In this document: piece after piece, positions 8,801 through 17,748 of the stretch
How positions within the stretch are numbered: the stretch's first letter is position 1
Layout of the letters: each line of letters begins with the position of its first letter
Source: Marinobacter sp. BW6
GTDB taxonomy: Bacteria; Pseudomonadota; Gammaproteobacteria; Pseudomonadales; Oleiphilaceae
Assembly (NCBI RefSeq): GCF_008107725.1
Contig: NZ_VIRN01000037.1
Span: 496,001-560,000 of the forward strand
Direction: 5' to 3'
DNA length: 64,000 nt
Made by a program: the position numbers and the translations under genes
The notes under the pieces: model-generated
Database searches by the model: none
What the model was told of the DNA's origin: nothing
What the model saw: only the letters and a program-made list of their open reading frames with translations

Positions 8801-9894
8801 CAGACAGACCCTCCTGAAACCTGGGGCGGGGTAAACACCAGTTGCTCGTTGTTATCGAAAACGAACAGTTTATTGATCGGCAGGTACACTTTGATCGGTG
8901 CACCTGTGTGGTACTGATGCACGCCCATCAACTGCAACACCATTTCAAAGTGACTGTTCTCGACGTGCATGAAGGTTTCTGAGCCACTGATCTCGCTCAG
9001 CTCCACTTCCATGGACATTTCCAGATCATCTTCGCTGGTCGGGACGAGACCGATATGGCTGGGGCGTATCCCGAACCAGTAATCGCCCGGCTGAAGCTTC
9101 GCCAGCTCTTGCGTCAGCGCGTGATGGGAGTATTCGTCGAAGGTCACCTCAGTTTCGGAAACCCGGCCACGAATCATGTTCATCGGGGGTTCACTGAACA
9201 ACTGTGCAGCAAGAGTGTTCACAGGGGCGCGATAGACATCCATGACCGGGCCGGTTTGAACTACCCGCCCCTCATGCAGCAAAGTGGTTGTGCCGCCGAG
9301 TGCGAGGGCTTCATTGGCCTCCGTGGTAGCGTAAACCGCAATGCACTGACGCTCACGGAACAGATCCCGGAGTTCCGCCCGGAGCTCTTCACGGAGCTTG
9401 TAGTCGAGGTTGACCAGGGGTTCATCAAAAAGCACCAGGGTGGCATCTTTCACCAGCGCCCGAGCCATGGCGGTTCGCTGCTGCTGACCTCCTGAAAGTT
9501 CCAGCGGGTAGCGTTTGAGCAGCGGATCAATCCGGAGCATCGACGCAGTTTCCTTTACCCGCCGGTCAATCTCGGACTCGGCCATCTTCGCCAGCCGCAG
9601 CGGCGAGGCAATGTTTTCATAGACGGTCAGATTGGGGTAATTGATGAACTGCTGATAGATCATTGAAATATTGCGGCTCTGCACGCTCTGCCCTGTAACG
9701 TCCTTACCGTTGAAGATCAGACGGCCGGTATCGGGCCTGTCCAGCCCGGCCATCACTCTCATCAGCGAGGTTTTTCCGGCCAGTGTCCGGCCGAGCAGAA
9801 CGTTAAAGGAGCCTGCCTCAAAGGTGAGGTTGGCATCCCGGATGTAGTCGACACCGTCGACCTCACGGGAGAGATTCTCCAGCGTTAAGGACAT
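8800..9894 (-). CDS. glpS: Glycerol ABC transporter ATPase lacking the switch histidine
   Basis: A 364-residue MalK-type ATPase and first gene of the transport operon. It has Walker A GRTLAGKT (35-42), Q-loop near IYQQF (79-83), canonical LSGGQ (133-137) and Walker B VLFDE (154-158). The expected VTH of the switch region reads ATT, with threonine 191 in place of histidine. In a GlpS-GlpT dimer the site built on GlpS nucleotide-binding residues would lack the histidine and face the degenerate GlpT signature. The opposite site would be normal. A C-terminal beta-rich regulatory domain covers about residues 235-364. AAGGA precedes the ATG. The divergent gene is a sigma-54 activator. Confidence 0.9.
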   Translation of the reverse strand: MSLTLENLSREVDGVDYIRDANLTFEAGSFNVLLGRTLAGKTSLMRVMAGLDRPDTGRLIFNGKDVTGQSVQSRNISMIYQQFINYPNLTVYENIASPLRLAKMAESEIDRRVKETASMLRIDPLLKRYPLELSGGQQQRTAMARALVKDATLVLFDEPLVNLDYKLREELRAELRDLFRERQCIAVYATTEANEALALGGTTTLLHEGRVVQTGPVMDVYRAPVNTLAAQLFSEPPMNMIRGRVSETEVTFDEYSHHALTQELAKLQPGDYWFGIRPSHIGLVPTSEDDLEMSMEVELSEISGSETFMHVENSHFEMVLQLMGVHQYHTGAPIKVYLPINKLFVFDNNEQLVFTPPQVSGGSV

Positions 9895-9953
9895 AGGCTT
9901 TCCTTTTTGTTCTTGTGGAAACGGACTCCAGGCCGGTTTGCTCCAACCTCGGA

Positions 9954-9967
9954 AATTCGATTTCGAA
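9954..9967. promoter_or_regulatory. AATTCG[A/C]TTTCGAA motif, copy 2 (glpS leader)
   Basis: AATTCGATTTCGAA, 60 bases upstream of glpS, is the one-mismatch partner of the site at 5639-5652. It may be a transcription-factor site shared within the glycerol system. Confidence 0.45.
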
Positions 9968-10078
9968 TATCTGCAGGCAAACCCTATACCAGTTTACGCA
10001 TATTTACAGGTGCAATTATCTAACCATTTGTTATATTGAGCTTTTATATACTCCCCGTATTTCCTATCCGAAAACCGA

Positions 10079-10107
10079 AATGTTCGTTTAGCAATACTAT
10101 GTTCAGA
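10079..10107. promoter_or_regulatory. Candidate GlpR half-sites upstream of glpS
   Basis: AATGTTCGTT (10079-10088) matches WATKYTCGWW completely. A weaker same-orientation copy, TATGTTCAGA, lies at 10098-10107. On the minus strand the run TTGCTA followed by AACGAACATT closely parallels the glpV promoter, where TTGCTT is followed by ATTCGAACATT, so this probably marks the glpS -35 region. No clear -10 box was found. Confidence 0.5.
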
Positions 10108-10228
10108 TTGCACATTGACGTGAACAGCATTTGCACAGATGATTGAGCAACTCATTTCAGACCTTTGGCTGAGTTAACTACTCGAATCGTCAACCATAGA
10201 CAACAAACGAAACACTAAGTGAGGCCTG

Positions 10229-12100
10229 ATGAGAAAAAACGAATATTCGGATCACCGAAGTGTTATTGCCGATTCCTGGAACCGTTGCATTGCATGGGGC
10301 CTTGACCATGATGATCAGCCGGCACCGTTGATGCCGGAATCTGCCCGGCTGGAAGAAATAGAACGCCAGTACAGCGAGTTGCTTTCGGTAACCGAAGCGG
10401 AAGTTCTGCCTTATTACCGAAACGTGCTCGCCAACAGCCGTTGCCTCATTCTGCTCGCCGATCAACACGCAACGGTACTGAACAGCTGGGGCGATGAGCG
10501 CATCACCGAAACCCGCCTTAAACCCTGGTTCCAGACCGGAACAAACTGGCAGGAGCAGAATTGCGGAACCAACGCCATCGGCACTTCAATTGCCGTTGGT
10601 GCACCCGTTCAGATTCAACGAAACGAACATTTCCTGAAAACGAATCGAAGTATCATTAGCTCTGCGGCGCCGATCTTCGATGCCCACAGGCAAATTGTCG
10701 GGGTTCTGAGCGTGTTCAGTGACGCCTACCTGCCTCAGGCGCACACCCTCGGCATGGTTCGGCTGCTTTCTCAATCCGTGGAAAACCGGCTTATCAATCG
10801 TCAGTTCGGCCCAGATCATTTCCAGATCACTCTTAATACAACGGCGGACAACTTTGATAGTCCCTGGTCCGGCATCCTGGTATGTGATGATTCCGGTCGG
10901 GTGATTGCGAGCAACCAGCGGGCAGACCAATTGCTGGGAACAAATACCGTCGAGGGCCGCCTGGATCAGCTGTTTACCGGCCATCGGAATCACATTCTGG
11001 GCCATCCCGAAACGGAAACCCTGCAACTGACAACCCGCAGCAAGGTTCGTCTCAGTGCCCGGATCAAACGCCCCACCAGAGTCATCAGCAAGTCGGAGCA
11101 GGCGCCGTTGCTCGGGGATGTCAGCCAATCCGGTCAGTTGCTGGATATCGACAAACTCGAGTACGGTGATTCGGCAGTGAAGCGCTGCGCCACTCAGAGC
11201 TTCAAGGTACTGCAGCGCGGTGTGCCGGTACTGATAACTGGCGAGACAGGGGTCGGCAAGGAAGTTCTTGTCAAGGCACTTCATCGTGCCTCCCACCGCA
11301 GGGATCAGCCACTGGTCGCGGTGAACTGCGCGGCCATTCCCCCGGAACTGGTCGAATCGGAACTGTTCGGTTACGAAGCGGGCGCCTTTACCGGCGCCAG
11401 GGCACAGGGCTCGCTGGGTTTTATCCGAAAAGCCCACAAGGGCATCCTGTTTCTTGATGAAATTGGCGAAATGCCTCTTTCGGCACAATCCCGCCTACTG
11501 CGGGTGCTTCAGGAACGGGCTGTTACCCCGGTTGGTTCCACCGACAGCGTACCTGTCGATATTCTGCTGGTTACCGCGACCAACCGCCCACTGGCCTCTC
11601 ACATTGAGAACGGCCATTTCCGAGCAGATCTTTACTACCGGATCAACGGACTATGCACCGAACTCCCGGCACTTCGAAACCGGGCCGATAGGTTGGCTCT
11701 GATAAAGAACCTCTATTCCCAGCACCGGGATCCCGGGCAGTCAGAGCAACTGTCTCCCAAAGTCCTTTCGGCTCTGGACCAACACCCATGGCCAGGCAAC
11801 ATCCGTCAGCTGGTGAACGTGTTGCGGGTGGCTATCGCGATAGCCGATGGGGAGGACGTGGAGATCTGGCATCTGCCGGAAGACTTTCTTGCGGAATTCG
11901 AAGCCGCCTCCGGCGATGAAAGCGATCCGAATACTCCTGAGCCGGGTGTCGGGGGCGTTAAGGTGGAGCCGGGAGATACACTCACCAGAACACTGCAGGT
12001 TTACCGCAAGTGCACGGGCAACGTGTCACAGGCCGCGAGAGAACTGGCCATCAGCCGTAATACGCTGTACAAGCGTCTGCGGGAACTGGGCGTTCGCTGA
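10229..12100 (+). CDS. Sigma-54-dependent transcriptional activator, AcoR type
   Basis: A 623-residue enhancer-binding protein. An N-terminal GAF-like sensor (about 60-190) and a PAS-like linker (about 212-285) precede an AAA+ core with Walker A GETGVGKE (338-345), the sigma-54 contact loop GAFTGA (385-390) and Walker B GILFLDE (405-411). A Fis-type helix-turn-helix ends the protein (about 590-623, NVSQAARELAISRNTLYKRL). AcoR-type regulators often respond to small alcohols or carbonyl compounds. Its divergence from the glycerol ABC operon suggests it activates glycerol or alcohol uptake genes. No sigma-54 promoter was visible nearby, so the target could be elsewhere. GAGG precedes the ATG. 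Confidence 0.9.
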   Translation: MRKNEYSDHRSVIADSWNRCIAWGLDHDDQPAPLMPESARLEEIERQYSELLSVTEAEVLPYYRNVLANSRCLILLADQHATVLNSWGDERITETRLKPWFQTGTNWQEQNCGTNAIGTSIAVGAPVQIQRNEHFLKTNRSIISSAAPIFDAHRQIVGVLSVFSDAYLPQAHTLGMVRLLSQSVENRLINRQFGPDHFQITLNTTADNFDSPWSGILVCDDSGRVIASNQRADQLLGTNTVEGRLDQLFTGHRNHILGHPETETLQLTTRSKVRLSARIKRPTRVISKSEQAPLLGDVSQSGQLLDIDKLEYGDSAVKRCATQSFKVLQRGVPVLITGETGVGKEVLVKALHRASHRRDQPLVAVNCAAIPPELVESELFGYEAGAFTGARAQGSLGFIRKAHKGILFLDEIGEMPLSAQSRLLRVLQERAVTPVGSTDSVPVDILLVTATNRPLASHIENGHFRADLYYRINGLCTELPALRNRADRLALIKNLYSQHRDPGQSEQLSPKVLSALDQHPWPGNIRQLVNVLRVAIAIADGEDVEIWHLPEDFLAEFEAASGDESDPNTPEPGVGGVKVEPGDTLTRTLQVYRKCTGNVSQAARELAISRNTLYKRLRELGVR

Positions 12101-12127
12101 AACCCCGTTGCCGTAGGAATCCTCCTA

Positions 12128-13600
12128 TCAGAGCTTCTGTACCGCCTGAATCCAGCCATCGTAGAGCTTGTCCCGGTGCTCTTTCGGCATAATGGGCTCA
12201 AAGTTCCGGTCGCACCGCCATAGTTCCGAAAGTTCATCAAGAGAGCTATAGACGCCGGCTTCCAGGCCGGCCAAGTAGGCGGCGCCCAGAGCGGTGGTTT
12301 CAACCAGCGACGGCCGATCCACCCGGGCACCAAGAATGTCAGCGAGGAACTGGAGAACCCAGTTGTTTGCCACCATACCACCGTCAACCCTGAGGTTGAC
12401 CGGGCGAATCCCATCCTTTTCCATGGCCTTTTGTAAGTCCTTGGTCTGGTAGCAAACGGATTGTAGGCCCGCAGTGACGATCTCCTTTATGCCAGTATCC
12501 CGGGTGAGACCGAATATGGCCCCTCTTGCATTGGGGTCCCAATAGGGTGCGCCGAGCCCGGTAAATGCCGGCACCAGATAAACTCCGTGGTCAACCGGTG
12601 TGCCCTCGGCCAATGGCTCTGTTTCGCAGGCATTCCGGATAAGCTGAAGGCCATCCCGTAGCCATTGAATGGTGGCACCGGCGATGAAGATACTGCCTTC
12701 GAGGGCGTAGGTAGGCTTGCCCTTTATCCGATAAGCCACCGTCGTGAGCAGTCGGTGCTTCGACTGTAAAGCCTTATCGCCAGTATTCAGCATCAGGAAG
12801 CAGCCGGTGCCGTAGGTACTTTTTGCCATACCGATGCCAAAGCAGGTCTGGCCAAAAAGAGCTGCCTGCTGATCGCCAGCAACACCAAGCACCGAGATAC
12901 CGTTCAATGCTCCACCCTCGGTGATCTGTCCGAACTGATCGGCAGAATCCATCACCTCCGGTAACAGCGATTCGGGAATACCGAAAAGCTCCAGAAGCTC
13001 CGAATCCCATTTCTGGTTGTGGATGTTGAACAGCAATGTGCGACTGGCATTGGTTGCGTCAGTTCGATGCTCACGGCCACCGGTCAGGCGCCACAACAAA
13101 AAGCTGTCAATGGTTCCGAACGCCAACTCACCGCGCTCTGCCCTCTCCCGCACGCCCGCTATATTTTCAAGGATCCAGCGAATCTTGGTGGCAGAGAAAT
13201 AGGGGTCAATCAAAAGCCCTGTCTTGTTATTAACCCATGGTTCAAGCCCTTCACTTTTCAGGGACTCGCAGTAGGAGGCGGTTCGTCTGTCCTGCCAGAC
13301 GATGGCGTTATATACCGGCTTTCCGGTTTTACGATCCCAGATCACCGTGGTTTCGCGCTGGTTGGTAATGCCGACTGCAACCACTTCATCGCCGTCAACA
13401 CATTCCTCGACCATGACTGCGTCGCAGGTCTGCTGAACCGATGACCAGATGTCCTCCGGGTTGTGCTCAACCCAACCACTGGACGGGAAATGCTGGGGAA
13501 ACTCTTGCTGTCGAGTAGCGTGGATGTTGCCCTGCAGGTCAAAGAGTATGGCTCGGGAACTGGTGGTTCCCTGATCAATGGAAAGTACGTACTGACTCAT
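12128..13600 (-). CDS. glpK: Glycerol kinase
   Basis: Phosphorylates glycerol to sn-glycerol 3-phosphate with ATP, trapping it in the cytoplasm. The 490-residue protein has the expected FGGY length, the N-terminal ATP-binding motif [15 protein letters not shown] and the glycerol-site stretch QDRRTA. The C-terminal half contains [20 protein letters not shown]. It converges with the sigma-54 activator (27-base gap) and diverges from glpR. A pair of GlpR half-sites starts 25 bases upstream of the ATG. The ribosome site is weak. Confidence 0.96.
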   Translation of the reverse strand: MSQYVLSIDQGTTSSRAILFDLQGNIHATRQQEFPQHFPSSGWVEHNPEDIWSSVQQTCDAVMVEECVDGDEVVAVGITNQRETTVIWDRKTGKPVYNAIVWQDRRTASYCESLKSEGLEPWVNNKTGLLIDPYFSATKIRWILENIAGVRERAERGELAFGTIDSFLLWRLTGGREHRTDATNASRTLLFNIHNQKWDSELLELFGIPESLLPEVMDSADQFGQITEGGALNGISVLGVAGDQQAALFGQTCFGIGMAKSTYGTGCFLMLNTGDKALQSKHRLLTTVAYRIKGKPTYALEGSIFIAGATIQWLRDGLQLIRNACETEPLAEGTPVDHGVYLVPAFTGLGAPYWDPNARGAIFGLTRDTGIKEIVTAGLQSVCYQTKDLQKAMEKDGIRPVNLRVDGGMVANNWVLQFLADILGARVDRPSLVETTALGAAYLAGLEAGVYSSLDELSELWRCDRNFEPIMPKEHRDKLYDGWIQAVQKL

Positions 13601-13624
13601 ATTACTTTCGACCTCGCTTTCTTA

Positions 13625-13654
13625 TTTTTTCGTATTTTTACTTTTTTGAACATA
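13625..13654 (-). promoter_or_regulatory. Candidate GlpR operator upstream of glpK
   Basis: TTTTTTCGTA (13625-13634) and TTTGAACATA (13645-13654) each match the E. coli GlpR half-site at nine of ten positions in inverted orientation. The ten-base gap is the same as at glpV. Its closeness to glpK suggests repression by blocking early transcription. Confidence 0.45.
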
Positions 13655-13804
13655 AATGCCAAGCGGCTTTAACGGAAAGCGCACATGTTACCGCCCATTT
13701 ATTCCAAAAAGCTGCATAACCCGCTGAAAACCACTAAACTTTGACCGAATTTTCGGGCGCACAGTATTTCGCATTAGAAAAATGACAAAGCGGAGGAAGT
13801 TTTA

Positions 13805-14563
13805 ATGGCACAGCGTCGCCGACAGGACCTGATTATGGAGCTGATCCAGCAGAACGGTTTCGTCACAACCGAACAGCTGGTAGACCAATTCAAGGTAACG
13901 CCCCAGACCATCCGCCGAGACCTGAACGAACTCGCGAATCAGAAAAAGCTCCGCAGACACCATGGCGGAGCTGGCATCGATTCCAGCACGGTCAACACAG
14001 CCTACCAAGCCCGAAAAATCATGGACCTTGAGGCCAAGGAACGAATCGCCGAAGAACTGGTGGAGTTGATTCCGGACAACTCCTCCATGTTTATTAATAT
14101 CGGCACCACCACCGAGACGATTGCCAAGGCCCTGCTGGTGAAAAACAACCTGCAGATCGTCACCAACAACCTCCATGTGGCATCCATTCTCTCGGCGAAA
14201 GAGGATTTCCACGTGATCATTGCGGGTGGGGAAGTACGCAACCGTGATGGCGGGATAGTTGGTGAGGCCACGCGGGACTTCATCAATCAGTTCAAGATGG
14301 ACTTTGGCATCATTGGCATTAGCGGTATTCACAACGATGGCTCCCTGCTGGACTTTGATTACCGTGAAGTCCGCGTCGCCCAGGCAATCATTGCCAACTC
14401 CAACCAGGTCCTTCTTGCGGCCGACCACTCCAAGTTCGGACGCAATGCCATGGTCCGTCTGGGCAGCATCTCCCAGGCTGACCATGTATTTACGGACCAG
14501 CAACCTCCCGCGGAAATCCGTCAACTACTGACCGAACACAACGTACAACTCCATATCGTCTGA
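13805..14563 (+). CDS. glpR: Glycerol-3-phosphate regulon repressor, DeoR family
   Basis: A 252-residue DeoR-type repressor. The winged helix-turn-helix covers about residues 5-57 ([24 protein letters not shown] without the first residues) and includes the KLRRHHGGA segment typical of GlpR. The effector domain follows, with [14 protein letters not shown] (about 97-110) expected to bind glycerol 3-phosphate. It lies between glpK (-) and glpD (+), and its likely operators are marked at glpS, glpV, glpK and glpD. GGAGGAAG precedes the ATG. Confidence 0.93.
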   Translation: MAQRRRQDLIMELIQQNGFVTTEQLVDQFKVTPQTIRRDLNELANQKKLRRHHGGAGIDSSTVNTAYQARKIMDLEAKERIAEELVELIPDNSSMFINIGTTTETIAKALLVKNNLQIVTNNLHVASILSAKEDFHVIIAGGEVRNRDGGIVGEATRDFINQFKMDFGIIGISGIHNDGSLLDFDYREVRVAQAIIANSNQVLLAADHSKFGRNAMVRLGSISQADHVFTDQQPPAEIRQLLTEHNVQLHIV

Positions 14564-14634
14564 TCGCTCTTCGTTTGCCTTTCTAACCGAAAGTGCGAAC
14601 GCCCCAAAGTTTTCGTTTTTTTTCTGTTTTTTCC

Positions 14635-14688
14635 TTTACGAATATCTTTGCCTTTCGCATAATAGAGTCATATCCCATATCGAACATC
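14635..14688 (+). promoter_or_regulatory. glpD promoter with GlpR-like operator at the start site
   Basis: TTTACG (14635-14640) and CATAAT (14658-14663) are 17 bases apart. The next 20 bases form an imperfect palindrome whose right half, ATCGAACATC (14679-14688), matches the GlpR half-site at nine of ten positions; the left half is weak. Here the halves abut, as in E. coli, unlike at glpV and glpK. Confidence 0.55.
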
Positions 14689-14745
14689 GAAAAGTGCGCA
14701 TGGCAACAAAGCGTCTTTTCCATTGGCGTCAGGAGATGACCGACA

Positions 14746-16275
14746 ATGACTACGGAGTACGATCAGTTTGACGTTGTTGTCATTGGCGGCGGAGTCAACG
14801 GCACAGGCATTGCCATGGACGCCGCGGGGCGAGGCCTCAAGGTCCTGCTCTGCGAAATGAATGACTTGGCGTCAGCCACCTCATCGAGCAGCAGCAAGCT
14901 GATACATGGCGGGCTCAGGTACCTGGAACACTATGAATTCCGGCTGGTCCGGGAGGCCCTGGCCGAACGTGAATCCCTGCTTCGTAATTCACCCCATATT
15001 ATGTGGCCAATGCGTTTTCGACTGCCGCACCGCCCTCACCTGCGGCCAGCCTGGATGATTCGCACCGGCCTCTTTCTCTATGACCATCTGGCAAAACGGG
15101 AAATCCTTCCGGGCTCCCGCTCGATCAAATTTGATGAGAAGGATCCTCTGAAGCCCGATATCACTAAAGGCTTTGAATACTCGGACGGCTGGGTAGACGA
15201 TGCCCGTCTCGTGGTTCTGACCGCAAAGAAAGCACAGCAGTTTGGCGCACAGATACTGACCCGCACCAAATGCGTCAAGGCAGAACAGGGCTCAAAGGAA
15301 TGGAAGGTCACACTTCGTGACATGACCAACGAAACCGACAAAACGGTATCGGCGAAGGCTATTGTGAATGCCTCTGGCCCCTGGGTAAGCAAACTGTTCG
15401 GTGAGACTCTTTCAATGCCGGCGCCCAAGATGATTCGCATGGTGAAAGGCAGTCATATTGTGGTACCACGCATGAACAAGGGCACCGAGGCCTATATCCT
15501 TCAGAACGAGGACGAGCGGATCGTTTTCGTCATTCCCTACGAGGACGAATTCTCACTGGTGGGCACCACCGACGTGGATTACGAAGGCGACCCGAAAAAA
15601 GCAAAGATTTCGCCCGAGGAAACCGACTACCTGCTGAACATCGTGAACTCTCACTTCAAGCGGCAACTGGAGCCTTCGGATGTTGTCTGGTCCTACTCCG
15701 GTGTCCGTCCCCTGATGGACGATGAGCAGGAGAATGCCCAGAAAGCGTCACGGGACTACTCCTTCGAGGTCAATAGTGAAAAAGGCAAGGCGCCGCTGAT
15801 TTCGGTATTCGGAGGCAAGATCACCACCTATCGCAAACTGGCCGAAGCCGCCACAGACAAGCTTTGCCAGTTCTTTCCGGAGGCCGGCGGGCGCTGGACC
15901 AAGACTGGCGTTTTACCGGGCGGAGACTTTGCCAATCATGAGGCACTGGAAGAAACCCTCAGACGTGATTTTCCCTGGCTCTCCGAGAAGGTGATCAGTC
16001 GCTACGTTCGTACCTACGGCACAACCAGCTACGACATTCTCCGGGATTGCCACTCAATGGACGATCTGGGCATACATTTCGCCGGGACTCTGTATCAGCG
16101 GGAAGTTGAGCACCTGATAAAGAACGAATGGGCGATGACCTCGGAGGATATTCTCTGGCGTCGCACTAAACAGGGACTTTATTCGAGCGGCGCAGATGTG
16201 GAAGCATTGGACCGCTACCTGATGAAAAGCGCTTGTTCGGACACTCGCAAGACTGCGCTCCATCACGGCGCCTGA
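14746..16275 (+). CDS. glpD: Aerobic glycerol-3-phosphate dehydrogenase
   Basis: A membrane-associated flavoprotein that oxidises glycerol 3-phosphate to dihydroxyacetone phosphate and feeds electrons to quinone. At 509 residues it has the usual length. The FAD dinucleotide motif is DVVVIGGGVNGTGIAMDAAG (about 9-28), and SSSKLIHGGLRYLEHYEF follows at about 48-65. The C-terminal alpha-helical domain is complete. AGGAG lies 11 bases before the ATG. It follows glpR by 182 bases with its own promoter. Its product joins the gap/pyk steps encoded further along. Confidence 0.96.
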   Translation: MTTEYDQFDVVVIGGGVNGTGIAMDAAGRGLKVLLCEMNDLASATSSSSSKLIHGGLRYLEHYEFRLVREALAERESLLRNSPHIMWPMRFRLPHRPHLRPAWMIRTGLFLYDHLAKREILPGSRSIKFDEKDPLKPDITKGFEYSDGWVDDARLVVLTAKKAQQFGAQILTRTKCVKAEQGSKEWKVTLRDMTNETDKTVSAKAIVNASGPWVSKLFGETLSMPAPKMIRMVKGSHIVVPRMNKGTEAYILQNEDERIVFVIPYEDEFSLVGTTDVDYEGDPKKAKISPEETDYLLNIVNSHFKRQLEPSDVVWSYSGVRPLMDDEQENAQKASRDYSFEVNSEKGKAPLISVFGGKITTYRKLAEAATDKLCQFFPEAGGRWTKTGVLPGGDFANHEALEETLRRDFPWLSEKVISRYVRTYGTTSYDILRDCHSMDDLGIHFAGTLYQREVEHLIKNEWAMTSEDILWRRTKQGLYSSGADVEALDRYLMKSACSDTRKTALHHGA

Positions 16276-16285
16276 ACCCCTCCGG

Positions 16286-16894
16286 TTACTGTTGCTCCGG
16301 CCCAAGAAGCCGGGCAACTCTTTGTTGCAACTGGGGCACCACCTCGTCCTCGAACCATGGGTTCCGACGCAGCCAGAGGTTATTTCTTGGGCTGGGGTGA
16401 GGCATTGGCACCATCTCTGGCCAATACTTCTGCCAATGCTCAACATTGGCCGTTACAGATTTACGACAGTCCGGCAGATGCCAGCTATGCGCATACTGCC
16501 CGATAACAAGAGTCAGACCTATGTCTGGCAGACGATCCAAGAGGAGATTGCGCCAAGCTGGCGCGCACTCCGGCCGCGGCGGAAGATCTCCGGACTTACC
16601 GGTACCCGGATAGCAAAACCCCATGGGCAGGATGGCGAGCTTCTGCTCGTCATAGAAGGTATCCCGGGTAAGCCCCATCCATTGTCGAAGTCGATCGCCA
16701 CTCGGATCGTTGAAAGGCAATCCGGTTTCATGTACGCGCTTGCCCGGTGCCTGCCCGACCACCAGGATTCTGGCGCTTTCAGATATCTGTATGACCGGCC
16801 TCGGCCCGCGTGGAAGAACGTCGGCGCAAATCGTACACGCACGCACGCGTCTAACCAGGTCGTCGAGGGGAAGCCGGGAAAGATCCTCGGTCAT
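16286..16894 (-). CDS. Uracil-DNA glycosylase family protein
   Basis: About 202 residues from the ATG at 16894 (MTEDLSRLPL). It has the superfamily signature VVGQAPGKRVHETGLPFNDP (phosphate/uracil loop) and the C-terminal MPHPSPRN motif corresponding to the HPS loop of UDG families 4-5. CTICADVLPRG near the N-terminus resembles the family 4/5 region that can hold Cys ligands, but a full iron-sulfur set is not evident. It may excise damaged bases or belong to a less characterised clade. A longer frame opens at 16969, but that start is 18 bases from the divergent neighbour and lacks support. It converges with glpD (10-base gap). Confidence 0.8.
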   Translation of the reverse strand: MTEDLSRLPLDDLVRRVRACTICADVLPRGPRPVIQISESARILVVGQAPGKRVHETGLPFNDPSGDRLRQWMGLTRDTFYDEQKLAILPMGFCYPGTGKSGDLPPRPECAPAWRNLLLDRLPDIGLTLVIGQYAHSWHLPDCRKSVTANVEHWQKYWPEMVPMPHPSPRNNLWLRRNPWFEDEVVPQLQQRVARLLGPEQQ

Positions 16895-16986
16895 GAGCGT
16901 TCCGTCATCAGGGTGATTGCATGTACCCGCATTTCCCGTAACGATAGAGGCACAATCACGACACAACAAGTCTCGAAGGACACATC

Positions 16987-17727
16987 ATGAATGCGAAAGC
17001 AGGCTCTCTCCCGCTGCCGGAAATCGATATCGAAGAGTTCCGGAAAGTCGTTCGTACGCGCCGCTCGATCAGGCGCTTCACCGATGAGCCGATTCCCGAC
17101 GCGGTGCTTGAGGATTGTTTGGAGCTGGCAACCCTCGCTCCGAATTCCAGCAACCTTCAGCCCTGGGAATTTTTTGTTGTCCGCACTCCTGAGCTGAGGG
17201 CGAAGCTTGCCAACGCCTGCCTTGGCCAGAATGCAGCAAAAACTGCCGCCGCGCTGATCGTGGTGGTTGCCAGACCGGATAGTTGGCGCGCTCATGCTCG
17301 GCAAGCCCTTGAGGACTGGCCGGAAGAAAAACTGCCGCCAATTGTTGAAAAGTACTATCGCAAAGTCGCCCTGATTCATTACAACCAGGGCCCCTTCGGT
17401 ATTCTGGGTTTAGCGAAGAAAGCGGCAGGCCTTGCGGTGGGAATCACCCGGCCTGTGCCCCGCGGCCCCTACTCCAACTGCGAGATGAAAATCTGGGCCA
17501 CCAAATCCACAGCCCTGGCAGCCCAGAATCTGATGCTCGCGCTCCGGGCCCATGGCTATGACTCTTGCCCCATGGAGGGTTTTGACGAGCACCGGGTGAA
17601 GAAACTGCTCAACCTGCCCGGGAAGGGGCTGGTGACCATGGTATTGGCAGCCGGCCGACGGGCAGAAAACGGCGTGTATAACCGCCAGTACCGCTTTGAT
17701 CAGAGCCAACTGGTGCATTATCTCTAA
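16987..17727 (+). CDS. Nitroreductase family protein
   Basis: A 246-residue FMN-dependent oxidoreductase of the nitroreductase fold. The N-terminal flavin motif is RTRRSIRRFTDEPIP (about 19-33), followed by LATLAPNSSNLQPWEF (about 47-62). The C-terminal GLVTMVLAAGRRAENG is also typical. Substrates of this family range from nitroaromatics to quinones and cannot be assigned here. AAGGA precedes the ATG. It diverges from the UDG-family gene and ends 21 bases before convergent glk. Confidence 0.85.
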   Translation: MNAKAGSLPLPEIDIEEFRKVVRTRRSIRRFTDEPIPDAVLEDCLELATLAPNSSNLQPWEFFVVRTPELRAKLANACLGQNAAKTAAALIVVVARPDSWRAHARQALEDWPEEKLPPIVEKYYRKVALIHYNQGPFGILGLAKKAAGLAVGITRPVPRGPYSNCEMKIWATKSTALAAQNLMLALRAHGYDSCPMEGFDEHRVKKLLNLPGKGLVTMVLAAGRRAENGVYNRQYRFDQSQLVHYL

Positions 17728-17748
17728 TCAGGCTTCGGTAAGCCGCTG

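Larger units (their letters stand above)
9895..10228. other. Divergent regulatory region between glpS and the sigma-54 activator
   Basis: A 334-base AT-rich region without a gene. It holds the motif copy at 9954-9967 and GlpR-like half-sites near 10079-10107. I looked for a GG-N10-GC sigma-54 promoter on both strands and found none convincing. Confidence 0.6.
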
